Shown here: in pieces, positions 34,851 to 44,096 of the stretch
How the letters are laid out: every line of letters begins with the position of its first letter
Numbering within the stretch: position 1 is the first letter of the stretch
Assembly (NCBI RefSeq): GCF_001044255.1
Contig: NZ_JYNX01000036.1
Span: 22,338-86,337, forward strand
Source of the DNA: Mycolicibacterium chubuense
GTDB lineage: Bacteria; Actinomycetota; Actinomycetes; Mycobacteriales; Mycobacteriaceae
Length of the DNA stretch: 64,000 bases
Direction of reading: 5' to 3'
Made by a program: the position numbers and the translations under genes
Notes under the pieces: generated by a model
The model's input: only the letters and a program-made list of their open reading frames with translations
Database searches by the model: none
Told to the model about the DNA's origin: nothing

Positions 34851-36284
34851 GTGGCCAAAACCTACGTCGGGGCCAGGGTCCGGCAGTTGCGCAACGAGCG
34901 TGGATTCAGCCAGGCCGGGCTGGCTCAGATGCTCGACATCTCGCCCAGCTACCTCAACCAGATCGAGCACGACGTGCGCCCGCTCACGGTGGCGGTGCTG
35001 CTGCGCATCACCGAGGTGTTCGGCGTCGACGCGACATTCTTCGCCTCCCAGGACGACACCCGATTGATCGCCGAGCTACGCGAGGTGCTGATGGACCGGG
35101 ACCTCGACGTCGACGTCGGGCCCGCCGAGGTCGCCGACATGGTGGGCGCGCATCCCGCGCTGGCCCGCGCCATGGTCAACCTGCACCGCCGCTACCAGCT
35201 GACGACGACGCAGCTGGCCGCCGCCACCGAGGACCGGTTCACCGTCGGCAACGCCACCTCGGGTGCCAGCGGCACCGGGGCGATCTCGATGCCGCACGAA
35301 GAGGTGCGCGACTACTTCTACCAGCGGCAGAACTATCTGCACGAGCTGGACACCGCCGCCGAGGAACTGACGGCCGGGATGCGCATCCAGCGGGGCGACC
35401 TGGCCGGCGACCTGTCCGACCGGCTGCGGTTCGTGCACGGCGTGACGATCATCCGCCGCCTCGACCTCGGCGAAGGCGTGCTGCACCGCTTCGACCCGGT
35501 GTCCAAGACGCTGGAGATCACCGCGCACCTGTCGACCGGGCAGCGGGTCTTCCGGCTGGCCTCGGAGCTCGCCTACCTCGAGTACGGCGACCTGATCGAC
35601 AAGCTCGCCGACGAGGGCCACTTCACCAGCGAGGAGTCGCGCAAGCTCGCCCGCCTCGGGCTGGCCAACTACTTCGCCGCGGCGACGGTGCTCCCGTACG
35701 CCCAGTTCCACGACGTCGCCGAGAAGTTCCGCTACGACGTCGAACGGCTCTCGGCGTACTACTCGGCCAGTTACGAGACCATCTGCCATCGGCTGTCCAC
35801 GCTGCAGCGCCCGTCGATGCGCGGGGTGCCGTTCTCGTTCGTCCGCGTCGACCGCGCAGGCAACATGTCGAAACGCCAGTCCGCCACTGGTTTTCACTTC
35901 TCCTCCAGCGGCGGCACCTGCCCGCTGTGGAACGTCTACGAGACGTTCGCCAACCCCGGCAAGATCGGCGTGCAGATCGCCGAGATGCCCGACGGCCGCG
36001 CGTACATGTGGGTGGCGCGCACGGTGGAGCGGCGCGCGTCGCGCTATGGTCAGCCGGGTAAGACGTTCGCGATCGGCCTGGGCTGCGAACTGCGGCACGC
36101 GCACCGGCTGGTCTACTCGGAAGGCCTGGACCTCAGTGGTGATAACGCGACGCCCATCGGCGCCGGCTGCCGGGTCTGCGAGCGGGACAACTGCCCGCAG
36201 CGGGCGTTCCCCGCGCTGGGCCGCGCGCTCGACATCGACGAACACCGCTCGACGGTGTCCCCCTATCTGGTGAGGCAGTCATGA
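34851..36284 (+). CDS. ramB: glyoxylate/acetate regulator RamB
   Basis: A 477-residue ScfR-family regulator. The N-terminal XRE HTH is at about 8-62 (LRNERGFSQAGLAQMLDISP, then SYLNQIEHD). A central IrrE-like DUF955 region (LRFASELAYLEY-like helices: RVFRLASELAYLEYGDLI) and a C-terminal DUF2083 domain with a Cys-rich end (CPLWNVYETF; CRVCERDNCPQR) follow. RamB represses icl1 in M. tuberculosis (Rv0465c) under glucose-rich conditions. Its nearness to icl1 and the divergent thioesterase supports the same role. It starts on a leaderless-type GTG and overlaps the AhpD-like gene by 4 bases. Confidence 0.95.
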   Translation: MAKTYVGARVRQLRNERGFSQAGLAQMLDISPSYLNQIEHDVRPLTVAVLLRITEVFGVDATFFASQDDTRLIAELREVLMDRDLDVDVGPAEVADMVGAHPALARAMVNLHRRYQLTTTQLAAATEDRFTVGNATSGASGTGAISMPHEEVRDYFYQRQNYLHELDTAAEELTAGMRIQRGDLAGDLSDRLRFVHGVTIIRRLDLGEGVLHRFDPVSKTLEITAHLSTGQRVFRLASELAYLEYGDLIDKLADEGHFTSEESRKLARLGLANYFAAATVLPYAQFHDVAEKFRYDVERLSAYYSASYETICHRLSTLQRPSMRGVPFSFVRVDRAGNMSKRQSATGFHFSSSGGTCPLWNVYETFANPGKIGVQIAEMPDGRAYMWVARTVERRASRYGQPGKTFAIGLGCELRHAHRLVYSEGLDLSGDNATPIGAGCRVCERDNCPQRAFPALGRALDIDEHRSTVSPYLVRQS

Positions 36285-36820
36285 GCACCGCACGCATTCC
36301 TCCGGGTGGCTTCAAGGAGCTCGGCCCGGTCAACTGGGCGATCGCCAAGGTCGGAGCCAAGGGCATCCGGCGGCCGCGGTTCAGCCTCGTCAACGTGCTG
36401 GGCCGGCACCGGCTGCTGTTCCTGGCGTGGCTGCCGCAGTCGCTCTATCTGCTCGGCGCCGGCAAGCTGTCGCGGCGCGACGCGGAGTTCGTGATCCTGC
36501 GCGTCGGCCATCTGCGCGACTGCGAGTACGAGTTGCAGCAGCACCGCAGGCTGGCCCGCACCCGCGGCGTGGACGCGGCCACCCAGGCCGCGATCTTCGC
36601 CGGGCCCGACGCCGACGGCCTCACCGACCGGGAACGCACGCTGCTCACCGCCACCGACGAGTTCGTCGTCACCCGCGGCGTCTCACCGCAGACGTGGCAG
36701 GCGCTGTCGCGGCACTACAACACCCAGCAGCTGATCGAATTCTGCTTGCTCACAGCGCAATACGACGGTCTCGCCGCGACGATCACGACTCTTCAGGTGC
36801 CGCTGGACTTCCCGGACTAA
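36281..36820 (+). CDS. AhpD/carboxymuconolactone decarboxylase-like protein (Rv0464c-like)
   Basis: A 179-residue helical protein of the AhpD/CMD fold. The catalytic region FVILRVGHLRDCEYELQQH contains C81 and H88 but only one cysteine, where AhpD enzymes have Cys-x-x-Cys, so a peroxidase/disulfide role is doubtful. The ATG overlaps the ramB stop (ATGA), so it is co-translated with ramB. Substrate unknown. Confidence 0.85.
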   Translation: MSTARIPPGGFKELGPVNWAIAKVGAKGIRRPRFSLVNVLGRHRLLFLAWLPQSLYLLGAGKLSRRDAEFVILRVGHLRDCEYELQQHRRLARTRGVDAATQAAIFAGPDADGLTDRERTLLTATDEFVVTRGVSPQTWQALSRHYNTQQLIEFCLLTAQYDGLAATITTLQVPLDFPD

Positions 36821-36823
36821 GGC

Positions 36824-37909
36824 TCACCAGACGTCGGCGGCGATCACGACGCGGTCGCCGCCGCGAGCCTTGGCCTCGTACATCGCGGTGTCCGCCGCGG
36901 TGATCACCTCTTCGAGGTCCGAGCCCCATCTCGTGCTCGTCGCGAGGCCGATGCTGACGGTCACCGCGGGCTGGGCGGGTGCGGAGACCGACGCCCGGAT
37001 CCGTTCGGCGACGGCACCGGCCTGCCTGGCTGAGATCCGGTCCACCACCAGGAATTCCTCGCCGCCCCAGCGCACGACGACGGCCTCGCTGCGCACGCTC
37101 TGCCGGATCCTGCGCGCGGTGCGGATCAGCACCTCGTCCCCGACGGCGTGGCCGAGGGTGTCGTTGACCGCCTTGAAGCCGTCGACGTCGATCAGCAGCG
37201 CGCACAGATCCGACTGCAGCGGCGCGCTCTCGTCGAGCCGTGTGATCGACACCGCCAGACCGCGCCGGTTCGTCAGTTCGGTCAGCGGGTCGGTCAGCGA
37301 CTGTTTGGAACTGCCCTGCAGCAACCAGAATCCGAACTGCAGGGCCGGCAGGATGCAGACGGTGACCAGCAGCGCGATGACCGCCCGCGACACCGCGACC
37401 TGCAGCCCGTATTCCGGTGCGCTCACCGCCAACCAGACCGCGATGCCGACCACCGAGACCGTGCACCACGCGATGTGGGCCAGATGCAGTCGCGGGCCGT
37501 GGAAGAACACCACGTAACCGCCGGCGCACAACAGGATCGGGATGCCCGACATGGCCAGGTTCGCGTCGCCGAACAACAGCGCCGAGATCGTCATGATGAC
37601 GTCGACGAACGCGACCAGCACCGCCGACTCACGGGCCGACGGCCACGGCAGCAGCGCCCAGCGCGCCGCCCAGCCCAGCGAGCCCAGGGCCACGAACGCC
37701 CAGCCCGCGCGGATCAACGGCGCATCGACACCCGGCGGCGCGTACACGTTCAGCAGGGACAGCACGCCCATCGTGACCCCGATGCCGGCGATCACGTGCC
37801 TCAGCACCGACAGCAGCCCGCGGCTGCGCAGAAAGTCGATGCGCCACTGGTATTCGTCGCGCTGACGCCACCAGCGCAGGATCAAATTGTCGGCCACCCC
37901 GTCCCCCAC
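36824..37909 (-). CDS. membrane-bound diguanylate cyclase (GGDEF protein)
   Basis: A 361-residue protein. Six hydrophobic segments cover roughly residues 35-190, followed by a GGDEF domain (SLTDPLTELTNRRGLAVSI; DVDGFKAVNDTLGHAVGDE). The catalytic motif is intact as GGEEF at 282-286, so synthesis of c-di-GMP from GTP is expected. The inhibitory I-site R-x-x-D is degenerate: the residues before it are RSEAVVVRW, with Ala where Asp is usual. GTG at 37909 is assumed, with another GTG at 37897. It converges with the AhpD-like gene with a 3-base gap. Confidence 0.87.
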   Translation of the reverse strand: MGDGVADNLILRWWRQRDEYQWRIDFLRSRGLLSVLRHVIAGIGVTMGVLSLLNVYAPPGVDAPLIRAGWAFVALGSLGWAARWALLPWPSARESAVLVAFVDVIMTISALLFGDANLAMSGIPILLCAGGYVVFFHGPRLHLAHIAWCTVSVVGIAVWLAVSAPEYGLQVAVSRAVIALLVTVCILPALQFGFWLLQGSSKQSLTDPLTELTNRRGLAVSITRLDESAPLQSDLCALLIDVDGFKAVNDTLGHAVGDEVLIRTARRIRQSVRSEAVVVRWGGEEFLVVDRISARQAGAVAERIRASVSAPAQPAVTVSIGLATSTRWGSDLEEVITAADTAMYEAKARGGDRVVIAADVW

Positions 37910-37956
37910 CGGCTCATTGTCTGGGATCGGGCAGCGACGCCGTCAGGGATTGGCGG

Positions 37957-38235
37957 TTAAAGGTAGGTCACGCCCAGCACGGTGAGCGAGAACAGCACCG
38001 GTGACACCGGCAGCGCCCAGCAGAACACCGCCCACGCCTCCGCTCTACGCGACTTCTGCTGCCACTGCCGCCAGCCCAGGTACCCGCCCGCGATCGCCAC
38101 GAGGAACGACACCGCGGCGACGACCAGCACCCACATCGGGATGTCGGTCGACCCGATGGCCGCGGAGATCCCGGCCAGCCACAGCATGTGGCCGACCACC
38201 AATCCGCCGATCCCGGCGACCCAGATCGCCCTCAA
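37957..38235 (-). CDS. small membrane protein (Rv0463-like)
   Basis: A 92-residue protein with three hydrophobic stretches (AGIGGLVVGHMLWLAGISAA, MWVLVVAAVSFLVAIAGGYL, FCWALPVSPVLFSLTVLGV) and a short basic loop (RQWQQKSRR). The start is TTG, immediately after the lpdC TAA (TAATTG), so it is co-translated with lpdC. No function is known. Position downstream of lpdC agrees with M. tuberculosis Rv0463. Confidence 0.75.
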   Translation of the reverse strand: MRAIWVAGIGGLVVGHMLWLAGISAAIGSTDIPMWVLVVAAVSFLVAIAGGYLGWRQWQQKSRRAEAWAVFCWALPVSPVLFSLTVLGVTYL

Positions 38236-39639
38236 TTAGAAGTTGATCATGTGGCCGACCAGGCCGTGGAAGCACTCCTGCAGCGCCTCCGACAGGGTCG
38301 GGTGGGTGTGCACGTTGCGGGCGAGCTCGTTGGCGGTCAGGTCCCACTTCTGCGCCAGGGTGAGTTCGGGCAGCAACTCGGAGACGTCCGGGCCGATCAG
38401 GTGACCGCCGAGCAGCTCGCCGTACTTCTTGTCGGCGATCAGCTTCACGAAGCCGGTCGGGTCGGCCAGGCCGTGCGCCTTGCCGTTGGCGGTGAACGGG
38501 AACTTGGCGACGACGACGTCGTAGCCCTCGTCCTTGGCTTGCTGCTCGGTCAGACCGAAGCTGGCGACCTGCGGCTGGCAGAATGTCGCGCGCGGCATCA
38601 TCCGGTAGTCGCCGAGGGCCAACGTCTCGGCGCCGGCGATGGTCTCGGCGGCGACGACACCCATCGCCTCGGCGACGTGGGCGAGCTGCAGCTTGCCGGT
38701 GACGTCGCCGATCGCGTAGATGTGCGGCTTGTTGGTGCGCATGTAGTCGTCGATCGCGATGCCGCCGCGATCGGTCAGCTCGACGCCGGTCTTCTTCAGG
38801 TCGAAGCCGTCGACGTTGGGCACGAAGCCGATGGCCTGCATGACCTTGTCGGCCTTGAGCTCGTCGCCCTTGCCGTCCTTGCTGATCTTGACCGTGACCG
38901 TCGACCCGTCATCCTCAATGGATTCCACCTTGGTGCCGGTGAGGATCTTCACGCCGAGCTTCTTGTACTGCTTCTCGATCTCCTTGGAGACCTCGGCGTC
39001 CTCGTTGGGCAGTGCGCGCGGCAGGAACTCGACGATCGTGACGTCGACGCCGTAGTTCTTCATCACGTACGCGAACTCCATGCCGATCGCGCCGGCGCCG
39101 GCGATGACGATCGAGCCGGGCAGGTCGCGCTCCATGATCTGCTCTTCGTAGGTGATGACGTTCTTCGACAGCTTGGTGCCGGGCACCAGCTTGGTGTGGG
39201 CGCCGGTCGCGATGATCGCGTTGTCGAACGTCACGGTCACAGGGTCTTTTTGGTCATCCCCGGTCGGTTCGACCACGATCGTGTGATCGTCGGTGAACTT
39301 GCCGTAGCCCTGGATCTCGGTGATCTTGTTCTTCTTCATCAGGAAGTGCACACCGGCCACCCGGCCCTCGGCGACCTTGCGGCTGCGGTCGAACGCGGCG
39401 CCGTAGTCGAAGCTGACGTCCCCGCTGATGCCGAACGTCTTGGCTTCCTTGGTGAACATGTGCGCCAGCTCGGCGTTGCGCAGCAGCGCCTTGGACGGGA
39501 TGCACCCGACGTTGAGGCACACGCCGCCCCAGTACTTGGGTTCGATGATGGCGGTGTTCAGCCCGAGCTGGGCGGCGCGGATGGCCGCCACGTACCCGCC
39601 GGGGCCTGCTCCGAGAACGACGACGTCATAGTGGGTCAC
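38236..39639 (-). CDS. lpdC: dihydrolipoamide dehydrogenase
   Basis: A 467-residue flavoprotein, the E3 subunit for 2-oxo acid dehydrogenases and, in mycobacteria, part of the peroxynitrite reductase/peroxidase system. [15 protein letters not shown] binds [16 protein letters not shown] holds the redox disulfide C41-C46; [15 protein letters not shown] binds NAD; and the base histidine is H446 in [10 protein letters not shown]. Starts with GTG at 39639. Matches Rv0462 in place and length. Confidence 0.97.
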   Translation of the reverse strand: MTHYDVVVLGAGPGGYVAAIRAAQLGLNTAIIEPKYWGGVCLNVGCIPSKALLRNAELAHMFTKEAKTFGISGDVSFDYGAAFDRSRKVAEGRVAGVHFLMKKNKITEIQGYGKFTDDHTIVVEPTGDDQKDPVTVTFDNAIIATGAHTKLVPGTKLSKNVITYEEQIMERDLPGSIVIAGAGAIGMEFAYVMKNYGVDVTIVEFLPRALPNEDAEVSKEIEKQYKKLGVKILTGTKVESIEDDGSTVTVKISKDGKGDELKADKVMQAIGFVPNVDGFDLKKTGVELTDRGGIAIDDYMRTNKPHIYAIGDVTGKLQLAHVAEAMGVVAAETIAGAETLALGDYRMMPRATFCQPQVASFGLTEQQAKDEGYDVVVAKFPFTANGKAHGLADPTGFVKLIADKKYGELLGGHLIGPDVSELLPELTLAQKWDLTANELARNVHTHPTLSEALQECFHGLVGHMINF

Positions 39640-39671
39640 GCCTTACCACCCTAGTGGTCTTCGGCAACTGG

Positions 39672-40085
39672 CTACCGGGTGATCCAGCCGAAGACGTATC
39701 CGCCGTAGAGCAACGCGGCCCCCGCCGTCGAGGCCAGCGGCGCCGACATGAACGCGATCGCCAGCGCGGTGACCGACGGCCGGTTCTGCACCATCGCGGT
39801 GAGCAGGCCGCCGACGATGCAGGCGACCAGGTACACCAGGACCGCGAACACCGGCAGGGACTTCTCCAGCGAGTGATACCACCAGTAGTACAGGCCCGCC
39901 CCTGCCGCGGCGGCGAGGATCCAGACCGCCGCGGTGACGAGCACGAACCGCCAGCGGCCGAGGAACTGCGGCACTCCGGGCACGACGACCGGTGCCGCGG
40001 TGTGCGGGGCGGGGTCATCGATCACGCTCTGCGCGGCGAAGCCGCCGGTGAACTCCGGGGTGTAGGGCTGCGTGTGCTCAGACAC
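39672..40085 (-). CDS. membrane protein (Rv0461-like)
   Basis: A 137-residue protein. The first 40 residues are hydrophilic, then hydrophobic stretches FVLVTAAVWILAAAAGAGLYY, VFAVLVYLVACIVGGLLTAM and ALAIAFMSAPLASTAGAALL follow. No family motif is seen. The GTG start at 40085 lies within the end of the preceding gene (8-base overlap), and 32 bases separate it from lpdC. Function unknown. Confidence 0.75.
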   Translation of the reverse strand: MSEHTQPYTPEFTGGFAAQSVIDDPAPHTAAPVVVPGVPQFLGRWRFVLVTAAVWILAAAAGAGLYYWWYHSLEKSLPVFAVLVYLVACIVGGLLTAMVQNRPSVTALAIAFMSAPLASTAGAALLYGGYVFGWITR

Positions 40086-40356
40086 CGGTGGCCACCTGCA
40101 GAGCGGCCAGCGCGCCGAACCAGCCGGGCCCGACGGCGAGGACGAGCGCGCCGAGGGCGGTGACCCAGCGTCTTCCGGACATCAGGATGGTCAGGGTGCC
40201 GAGGACGCCGGGGATGCCGACGACGAGGGCGATGACGACGTCGGGGCGGACGGGCGCGGTGATCTCGACGGCGGCGAGGAGCGCGCCCATCATGCCGAGG
40301 GCGACGCCGACGATCATCACTCCGGCCAATACCGATGCGCGGGGCAGCGGGATCAC
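40078..40356 (-). CDS. small membrane protein (Rv0460-like)
   Basis: A 92-residue protein with hydrophobic stretches SVLAGVMIVGVALGMMGALL, VVIALVVGIPGVLGTLTIL and TALGALVLAVGPGWFGALA. GTG at 40356 is chosen because it is the only start giving a frame without a long basic N-terminus. It sits 65 bases downstream of the DUF779 gene and overlaps the next membrane gene. Function unknown; the pair could be a small complex. Confidence 0.68.
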   Translation of the reverse strand: MIPLPRASVLAGVMIVGVALGMMGALLAAVEITAPVRPDVVIALVVGIPGVLGTLTILMSGRRWVTALGALVLAVGPGWFGALAALQVATGV

Positions 40357-40421
40357 CTCTCGACGGTAAACCCGGTGCAGCGGCTTTCCCGGGAGGCGCG
40401 CTGGCGTCTGGTGCGCGGCGG

Positions 40422-40907
40422 CTACCTCAGCGGCATCGGGCAGGCGTCGACGCCCTCGGCCACGACGTGCGTCCCACTCGACACGGGTCGCTCGCCGCGC
40501 TCGTACGCCGCGCCCGTCACCACGGTCTCGCCGGCCAGCGCCCGGTTCTCCTCGTCGGTGAACGCGCGCCCCCGGGACAGGAACCGCTTGCCCTCGGGGG
40601 CCTCGAGGCTGAAGCCGCCGCCGCGGCCGGGCACCACGTCGATCACCAGCTGGGTGTGCTTCCACGCGTCGAACTGCGGACCGGAGATCCACACCGGCAC
40701 CCCGTCGCCGACGTCGAACACCGCCAGCAGCACGTCGCGGTCGCCGACGACGAAGTCCCCGTCGGGGTAGCACATCGGCGAGGAGCCGTCGCAGCATCCG
40801 CCGGACTGATGGAACATCAACGCGCCGTGGCGGTCCTGCAGCGTGCGCAGCAGGTCGGCCGCCGCGGCGGTGATCAGGGCTCGGTTCGGTGCGGGCACGC
40901 TATCCAT
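40422..40907 (-). CDS. DUF779 protein (Rv0459-like)
   Basis: A 161-residue protein of the DUF779 family. The Cys-rich motif FHQSGGCCDGSSPMCYPDG suggests metal binding, and AWKHTQLVIDVVPGRGGGF follows. DUF779 genes usually accompany an aldehyde dehydrogenase, and in M. tuberculosis Rv0459 sits by the dehydrogenase Rv0458. Here the upstream neighbour is instead a GAF regulator with acetoin/butanediol enzymes; a role in aldehyde or alcohol metabolism is inferred. The regulator stop overlaps this gene by 8 bases. Confidence 0.85.
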   Translation of the reverse strand: MDSVPAPNRALITAAAADLLRTLQDRHGALMFHQSGGCCDGSSPMCYPDGDFVVGDRDVLLAVFDVGDGVPVWISGPQFDAWKHTQLVIDVVPGRGGGFSLEAPEGKRFLSRGRAFTDEENRALAGETVVTGAAYERGERPVSSGTHVVAEGVDACPMPLR

Positions 40908-42189
40908 CCTCCCCCACCCGGGCGGCGCGGATCGCCGGCGCCGTCGACGGCGGCAGCAGTGCGCGCCGATCCGCGGGATAGCAGACCGTCAGCCCGACCG
41001 ACGACGCGAACCGGTATGGCTGCGCGGCGAGCAGGCCGACGAACTGCTTGCGTAACCGCGACATCTCGGCGCGCACCGTCACCACCCGGGAGCGGTCGCC
41101 GTACAGATCCTCGGCCAGCTGCGGCGCGGAGCGTCCCTGCGGCGAGCGTGCCAGCGCGCACAGGATCTCGGCATGGCGCAGCGACAGGTCGTGGCGCCAG
41201 CATCCGAACTCCCCTGCCAGCCGCAGCGACGGCTTGTCCGGGTCGGCGAAGTCCAACGTCACGTGCGACACGTGCGTGGCACCGGCGTCGTCATCACCCT
41301 CGGCCAGCCGCACCAGCCAGCCGCCGGGCAGCGGCTCGACGGCGCACGGCCCCAGCGTTGCGAGCCACACCCGGCCCGGACCCATCTGGTCGGGCAGCAG
41401 GATCCGGTTGTGCAGCGGCATCGCGTCCACCGCGGCGACCCAGCCCTCGGTGTCCACGGCCAGCGCGGGGGTGCCCATGCGGGCGAGGATCGGTGCGGCG
41501 ACCGTGCGCAGCCGGTTCAGCGTGCGGTCGTGCTCGGAGCGCAGGTGCGATTCGGCCAGCCGTGCGACGGCGTCGACGAGCGCGATGGTGGTGGGGTGCA
41601 CGGTCGCGGCCGGGCCGGACACGTCGACGACGCCGATGACCTGCCCGGTCCGCGGGTCGCGGATTGGCGCCCCCGCGCATGTCCAGGCGTGGTGGCTGCG
41701 CAGGAAGTGCTCGGCAGAGAACACCTGGACCGCTCGTTGCGCGGCGAGCGCGGTGCCGATCGCGTTGGTGCCGACGGCCCCTTCGCCCCAGTGCGCGCCC
41801 TCGACGAACCCGAGCCGGTCGGCGTTGCTCAGCACTGCCGGCGAGCCGGAGCGCCACAGCACCCGGCCCTGCGCGTCGGCGACGACGAGGATGTTCTCCC
41901 CGTCGGCGACCAGCGATTCGAGGCCGTGGGAGATCTCGTCGAGCACCTCCATCAGGCCCGACGCCCGCCGCAGCGCCTCCAAGCCACCGGTCTCGACCAC
42001 CGGGGTGTCGCTGGGTTCGATCCCGCTGGCCAGCAACCGCTGCCAGGAGTCACCGATCACTTCGCGGGGGCGCGCCGGTGCCCGGTGCCCGGCCATCGTC
42101 GCGTCGTAGACAGCCGACATCAGCCGCGCATAGCTGCGCGGATCCTCGCCGACGGCCACGGCGGGTTCAGGCACGGACGACCCTGGCAT
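40900..42189 (-). CDS. GAF-domain regulator, AcoR-like but without an AAA+ domain
   Basis: A 429-residue protein. Residues about 35-60 carry the AcoR-like N-terminal segment (VIGDSWQRLLASGIEP). A GAF domain follows, with the typical GAHWGEGAVGTNAIGTAL and HHAWTCAGAPIRDPRTGQ motifs. The C-terminus is a short winged helix (LSLRHAEILCALARSPQGRS, AEMSRLRKQF). The sigma54-activating AAA+ domain of true AcoR is absent, as expected in bacteria without sigma54. It follows the diacetyl reductase by 23 bases and overlaps DUF779. It probably senses a small metabolite and acts on the paired operator at 44097-44157 (inference). Confidence 0.82.
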   Translation of the reverse strand: MPGSSVPEPAVAVGEDPRSYARLMSAVYDATMAGHRAPARPREVIGDSWQRLLASGIEPSDTPVVETGGLEALRRASGLMEVLDEISHGLESLVADGENILVVADAQGRVLWRSGSPAVLSNADRLGFVEGAHWGEGAVGTNAIGTALAAQRAVQVFSAEHFLRSHHAWTCAGAPIRDPRTGQVIGVVDVSGPAATVHPTTIALVDAVARLAESHLRSEHDRTLNRLRTVAAPILARMGTPALAVDTEGWVAAVDAMPLHNRILLPDQMGPGRVWLATLGPCAVEPLPGGWLVRLAEGDDDAGATHVSHVTLDFADPDKPSLRLAGEFGCWRHDLSLRHAEILCALARSPQGRSAPQLAEDLYGDRSRVVTVRAEMSRLRKQFVGLLAAQPYRFASSVGLTVCYPADRRALLPPSTAPAIRAARVGEDG

Positions 42190-42212
42190 CACTGGCGATT
42201 GTGCTCTCCATC

Positions 42213-43007
42213 TCAGCGGTAAACCAGGCCGCCGTCGATGAGGCCGGCCTGGCCGGTCATGTAGTCGGAGTCGGGCCCGGCCAGATACGACACGAACCCC
42301 GCGACGTCGTCGGGCGTCTCGGCGCGGCCCAGCGCGATGCCGCCGACGAACGTGTCGTAGGTCTCGCCCTCGGCGGCGCCGGTCAGTTCGGCGAACCGCT
42401 TGTCGATCTCCACCCACATGTCGGTGCCGACCACGCCGGGGCAGTAGGCGTTGACGGTGATGCCGTCGGCGGCGTGCTCCTTGGCTGCGGCCTGGGTGAG
42501 GGCGCGCACGGCGAACTTGGTCGCGCTGTAGGGGCCGAGCATCGCGAAGCCGTCGTGCCCGGCGATGGAGGAGGCATTGATGATCTTGCTGATTTTCCCT
42601 TTTTCTTTGTTGCCTGCCTTCTTGAATTGCGCGACGGCGGCCTGGATCCCCCACAGCACGCCGTCGACGTTGATCGCCCACAACTTCTTCAGCTCCGCGG
42701 GCGTCACGTCGATGATCGGACCGACCAGGGCGATGCCGGCGTTGTTCACCATGATGTCGAGGCCGCCGAGTGCGGAGGCGGCGTGCTCCACGGCGGCGAA
42801 CACCTGCTCGCGGTCACTGACGTCGGCGACGAACGTGGTTGCTTTACAGCCGATTTCGGTGATCTCACCCGCCACGCTGTCGATCGCGTCGCCGGTGACA
42901 TCGACCAGTGCGATGTCGGCGCCGTCGCGTGCCAGCCGCAGCGCGATCCCACGCCCGATGCCGCGCCCGGCACCGGTGACCAGGGCGACTTTTCCGTTGA
43001 GTGTCAT
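42213..43007 (-). CDS. acetoin-forming diacetyl reductase (SDR)
   Basis: A 264-residue classical SDR. VALVTGAGRGIGRGIA is the nucleotide loop, NNAGIALVGP the structural motif, SSIAGHDGFAMLGPYSATK the catalytic Ser-Tyr-Lys. The inserted basic loop KKAGNKEKGKISK is seen in acetoin reductases of the BudC group. It interconverts diacetyl, acetoin and butanediol with NADH. It is placed 1 base after the butanediol dehydrogenase stop, so the two act together. Local AT-rich codons (TTTTCCCTTTTTCTTTG on the plus strand) in the basic loop differ from the neighbours. Confidence 0.82.
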   Translation of the reverse strand: MTLNGKVALVTGAGRGIGRGIALRLARDGADIALVDVTGDAIDSVAGEITEIGCKATTFVADVSDREQVFAAVEHAASALGGLDIMVNNAGIALVGPIIDVTPAELKKLWAINVDGVLWGIQAAVAQFKKAGNKEKGKISKIINASSIAGHDGFAMLGPYSATKFAVRALTQAAAKEHAADGITVNAYCPGVVGTDMWVEIDKRFAELTGAAEGETYDTFVGGIALGRAETPDDVAGFVSYLAGPDSDYMTGQAGLIDGGLVYR

Positions 43008-43008
43008 G

Positions 43009-44061
43009 TCAGATCGCTCCGTTGGGGTCGACGAGAACCTTCATCTTGGTGCCGGCGTGCAGCGCCTCGAATCCCTCGTCGACGACGTCGTCGAGCGGGA
43101 TCCGGGTCACCCAGCCGGTGGTGTCGTAGCGGCCGTCGGCCATCAGCGCGATCACCGCTTCGAAGTCCGCACCGGTGTAGCACAGCGATCCCTGGATCCG
43201 GGACTCGTTCATCACCAGGTTGAGAAGCGGTGTCTCTAGCGGCTTTTCGTAGATCGCCACGCTGATCATCGGCCTGCGCGAGCCGACAGAGGCCAGTGCG
43301 GTGCTCACCGCGGGCGTCACTCCCGCGGCGTCGAACACCGCGTCCGCGCCGTTGCCGGAGGTGTGCTCGGCGATGAACGCGGCGACGTCGGTGCCCGTCG
43401 GGTCCAAGGTGCGCGCGCCGAGGGCTTCGATGGCCGCGCGCCGGGTCGGGGACGGCTCGACGACGAACACGTCGTCGAGTCCCTTGCCGCGCAGCGCGAA
43501 CCACAGCCCGATGCCGATCGGGCCGGCGCCGAACACCATCGCGGTGTCGCCGGCTTTGACGTCGCCGAGGGTGGCCGCGTGGTAGGCCACCGACATGGGC
43601 TCGACGAGCGCACCGAGTTCCAGCGACACGTTGTCGGGCAGCCGGTGCAGCATCGATGTCGGCACGACGGTGGACTCGGCCATGCCGCCGTCGGACATCA
43701 GCCCGTGGAAACCGATCTGCTGGCAGACGTTGTAGTTGCCGGCCCGGCAGGGTCCGCAGTGGTCGCACTTGTAGATCGGCTCGACGGCGACGCGGTCGCC
43801 CTCGCTCCAGCCGGTCACCCCGTCCCCGACCGCGGTGATGGTGCCGGAGAACTCGTGGCCCATCGTCAGCGGCAGCTGCGCACCGGTCAGCGGGTGCGGC
43901 GACGTCGGCACGAAGATGGGGCCGGCGTAGTACTCGTGCAGATCGGTGCCGCAGATGCCGTTGAAGCCCACCTGCAGCTTCACAGTGCCGGGGCGGACCT
44001 CCGGTTCGGCGACGTCGTCGATCTCGAGTTTGTTGGGTCCGTAGTAGACAGCTGCTTTCAT
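43009..44061 (-). CDS. 2,3-butanediol dehydrogenase, zinc-dependent
   Basis: A 350-residue medium-chain dehydrogenase. Catalytic zinc ligands are C37 in GICGTDLHEY, H66-E67 in the GHEFSG region and a later Glu; structural zinc cysteines occur in CDHCGPCRAGNYNVC. The NAD fold has VFGAGPIGIGLWFAL. The sequence fits (R,R)-butanediol dehydrogenases that interconvert acetoin and 2,3-butanediol. The ATG at 44061 gives MKAAVYYGPNKLEI, the usual start, so the longer frame to 44142 is not used. It is the first gene of bdh - diacetyl reductase - regulator - DUF779. Confidence 0.86.
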   Translation of the reverse strand: MKAAVYYGPNKLEIDDVAEPEVRPGTVKLQVGFNGICGTDLHEYYAGPIFVPTSPHPLTGAQLPLTMGHEFSGTITAVGDGVTGWSEGDRVAVEPIYKCDHCGPCRAGNYNVCQQIGFHGLMSDGGMAESTVVPTSMLHRLPDNVSLELGALVEPMSVAYHAATLGDVKAGDTAMVFGAGPIGIGLWFALRGKGLDDVFVVEPSPTRRAAIEALGARTLDPTGTDVAAFIAEHTSGNGADAVFDAAGVTPAVSTALASVGSRRPMISVAIYEKPLETPLLNLVMNESRIQGSLCYTGADFEAVIALMADGRYDTTGWVTRIPLDDVVDEGFEALHAGTKMKVLVDPNGAI

Positions 44062-44096
44062 ATCGGCATGTCTATGTGACGGCGGCCACACCGCGA

